This document shows, piece by piece, positions 6,006 through 6,104 of a stretch of 6,104 nt of DNA (the stretch's first letter is position 1; each line of letters opens with the position of its first letter). The stretch covers positions 1-6,104 of the forward strand of contig JABEUP010000266.1 in assembly GCA_013044365.1 (NCBI GenBank). The letters are read 5' to 3'. This DNA comes from Acidimicrobiaceae bacterium. Its GTDB lineage: Bacteria; Actinomycetota; Acidimicrobiia; Acidimicrobiales; Acidimicrobiaceae. The notes under the pieces are model-generated. The model was not told the origin of the DNA, did not search any database, and saw only the letters and a program-made list of their open reading frames with translations. Made by a program: the position numbers and the translations under genes.

Positions 6006-6104
6006 ATGCCCACATCGGTTCTGAGTGTACGTGTCAGCGATGAAGAACGCTCGCTTCTGGAAGCTGCGTCTGAGCAGGCACACACCAATCTCAGTGACTT
6101 TATA
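6006..6104 (+). CDS. Ribbon-helix-helix (DUF1778/CopG-like) antitoxin-type protein, N-terminal part
   Basis: The first 33 codons run off the right edge. The protein starts MPTSVLSVRVSDEERSLLEA and continues ASEQAHTNLSDFI. A short beta strand with alternating residues (VLSVRVS) leads into a helix (DEERSLLEAASEQA), a turn (TNLS) and the start of a second helix. This is the ribbon-helix-helix DNA-binding fold seen in DUF1778 and related type II antitoxins. Such proteins bind DNA as dimers through the strand, neutralise a partner toxin (often a GNAT acetyltransferase for DUF1778) and repress their own promoter. GAAGG (5992-5996) precedes the ATG with 9 nt spacing. No toxin gene is in the window; it would be expected downstream. 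A stand-alone RHH regulator or mobilisation protein is the alternative. Confidence 0.75.
   Translation, partial: MPTSVLSVRVSDEERSLLEAASEQAHTNLSDFI

Noticed and set aside
5798..6088. Two overlapping minus-strand frames across the antitoxin-type gene start
   Set aside because: They run antisense through the supported RHH start, promoter and operator, lack ribosome sites, and do not resemble a known protein.

Overview
This is an accessory, mobile-looking stretch of proteobacterial DNA. The gene types suggest a sphingomonad-like alphaproteobacterium: a GPH-type sugar/cation symporter, an RhlG-like SDR, an HSL-type esterase and an IS256-family transposase. That taxonomic reading is inference from family resemblance, not proof. 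No rRNA, tRNA or CRISPR array is visible.

Layout. At the left edge (1-162) is the end of an IS256-family insertion sequence, with the first 38 codons of its transposase on the minus strand. Outside it lies a GC-rich orphan reading frame (177-740) that I cannot assign. Next come four plus-strand coding units: a GPH/MelB-type transporter (848-2308), a truncated alpha/beta-hydrolase (2380-2964), an RhlG-like short-chain dehydrogenase (3483-4262) and an M28-like peptidase homologue with a rebuilt active site (4287-5558). A 518-nt AT-rich gap separates the hydrolase remnant from the SDR. The SDR and M28-like genes are 24 nt apart and probably form one transcript. After a 447-nt non-coding stretch holding a terminator-like hairpin and a second GC-rich inverted repeat, the right edge carries the start of a ribbon-helix-helix antitoxin-type gene (6006-6104). 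A perfect 7-bp inverted repeat overlaps its likely promoter.

How it fits together. A symporter, an esterase, an NADPH-type reductase and an amidohydrolase-like protein are typical parts of a small catabolic module: import a compound, cleave an ester or amide, reduce or oxidise a carbonyl. The substrate cannot be read from sequence. The module appears to be decaying, because the esterase has lost its N-terminal third and its catalytic acid. It is flanked by an IS and an antitoxin-type gene, as expected for a plasmid or genomic island. The most interesting item is the M28-like protein. The canonical di-zinc ligands of the family appear largely replaced, and the general-base/ligand Glu-Glu position reads HELGH, an exact HExxH pattern.
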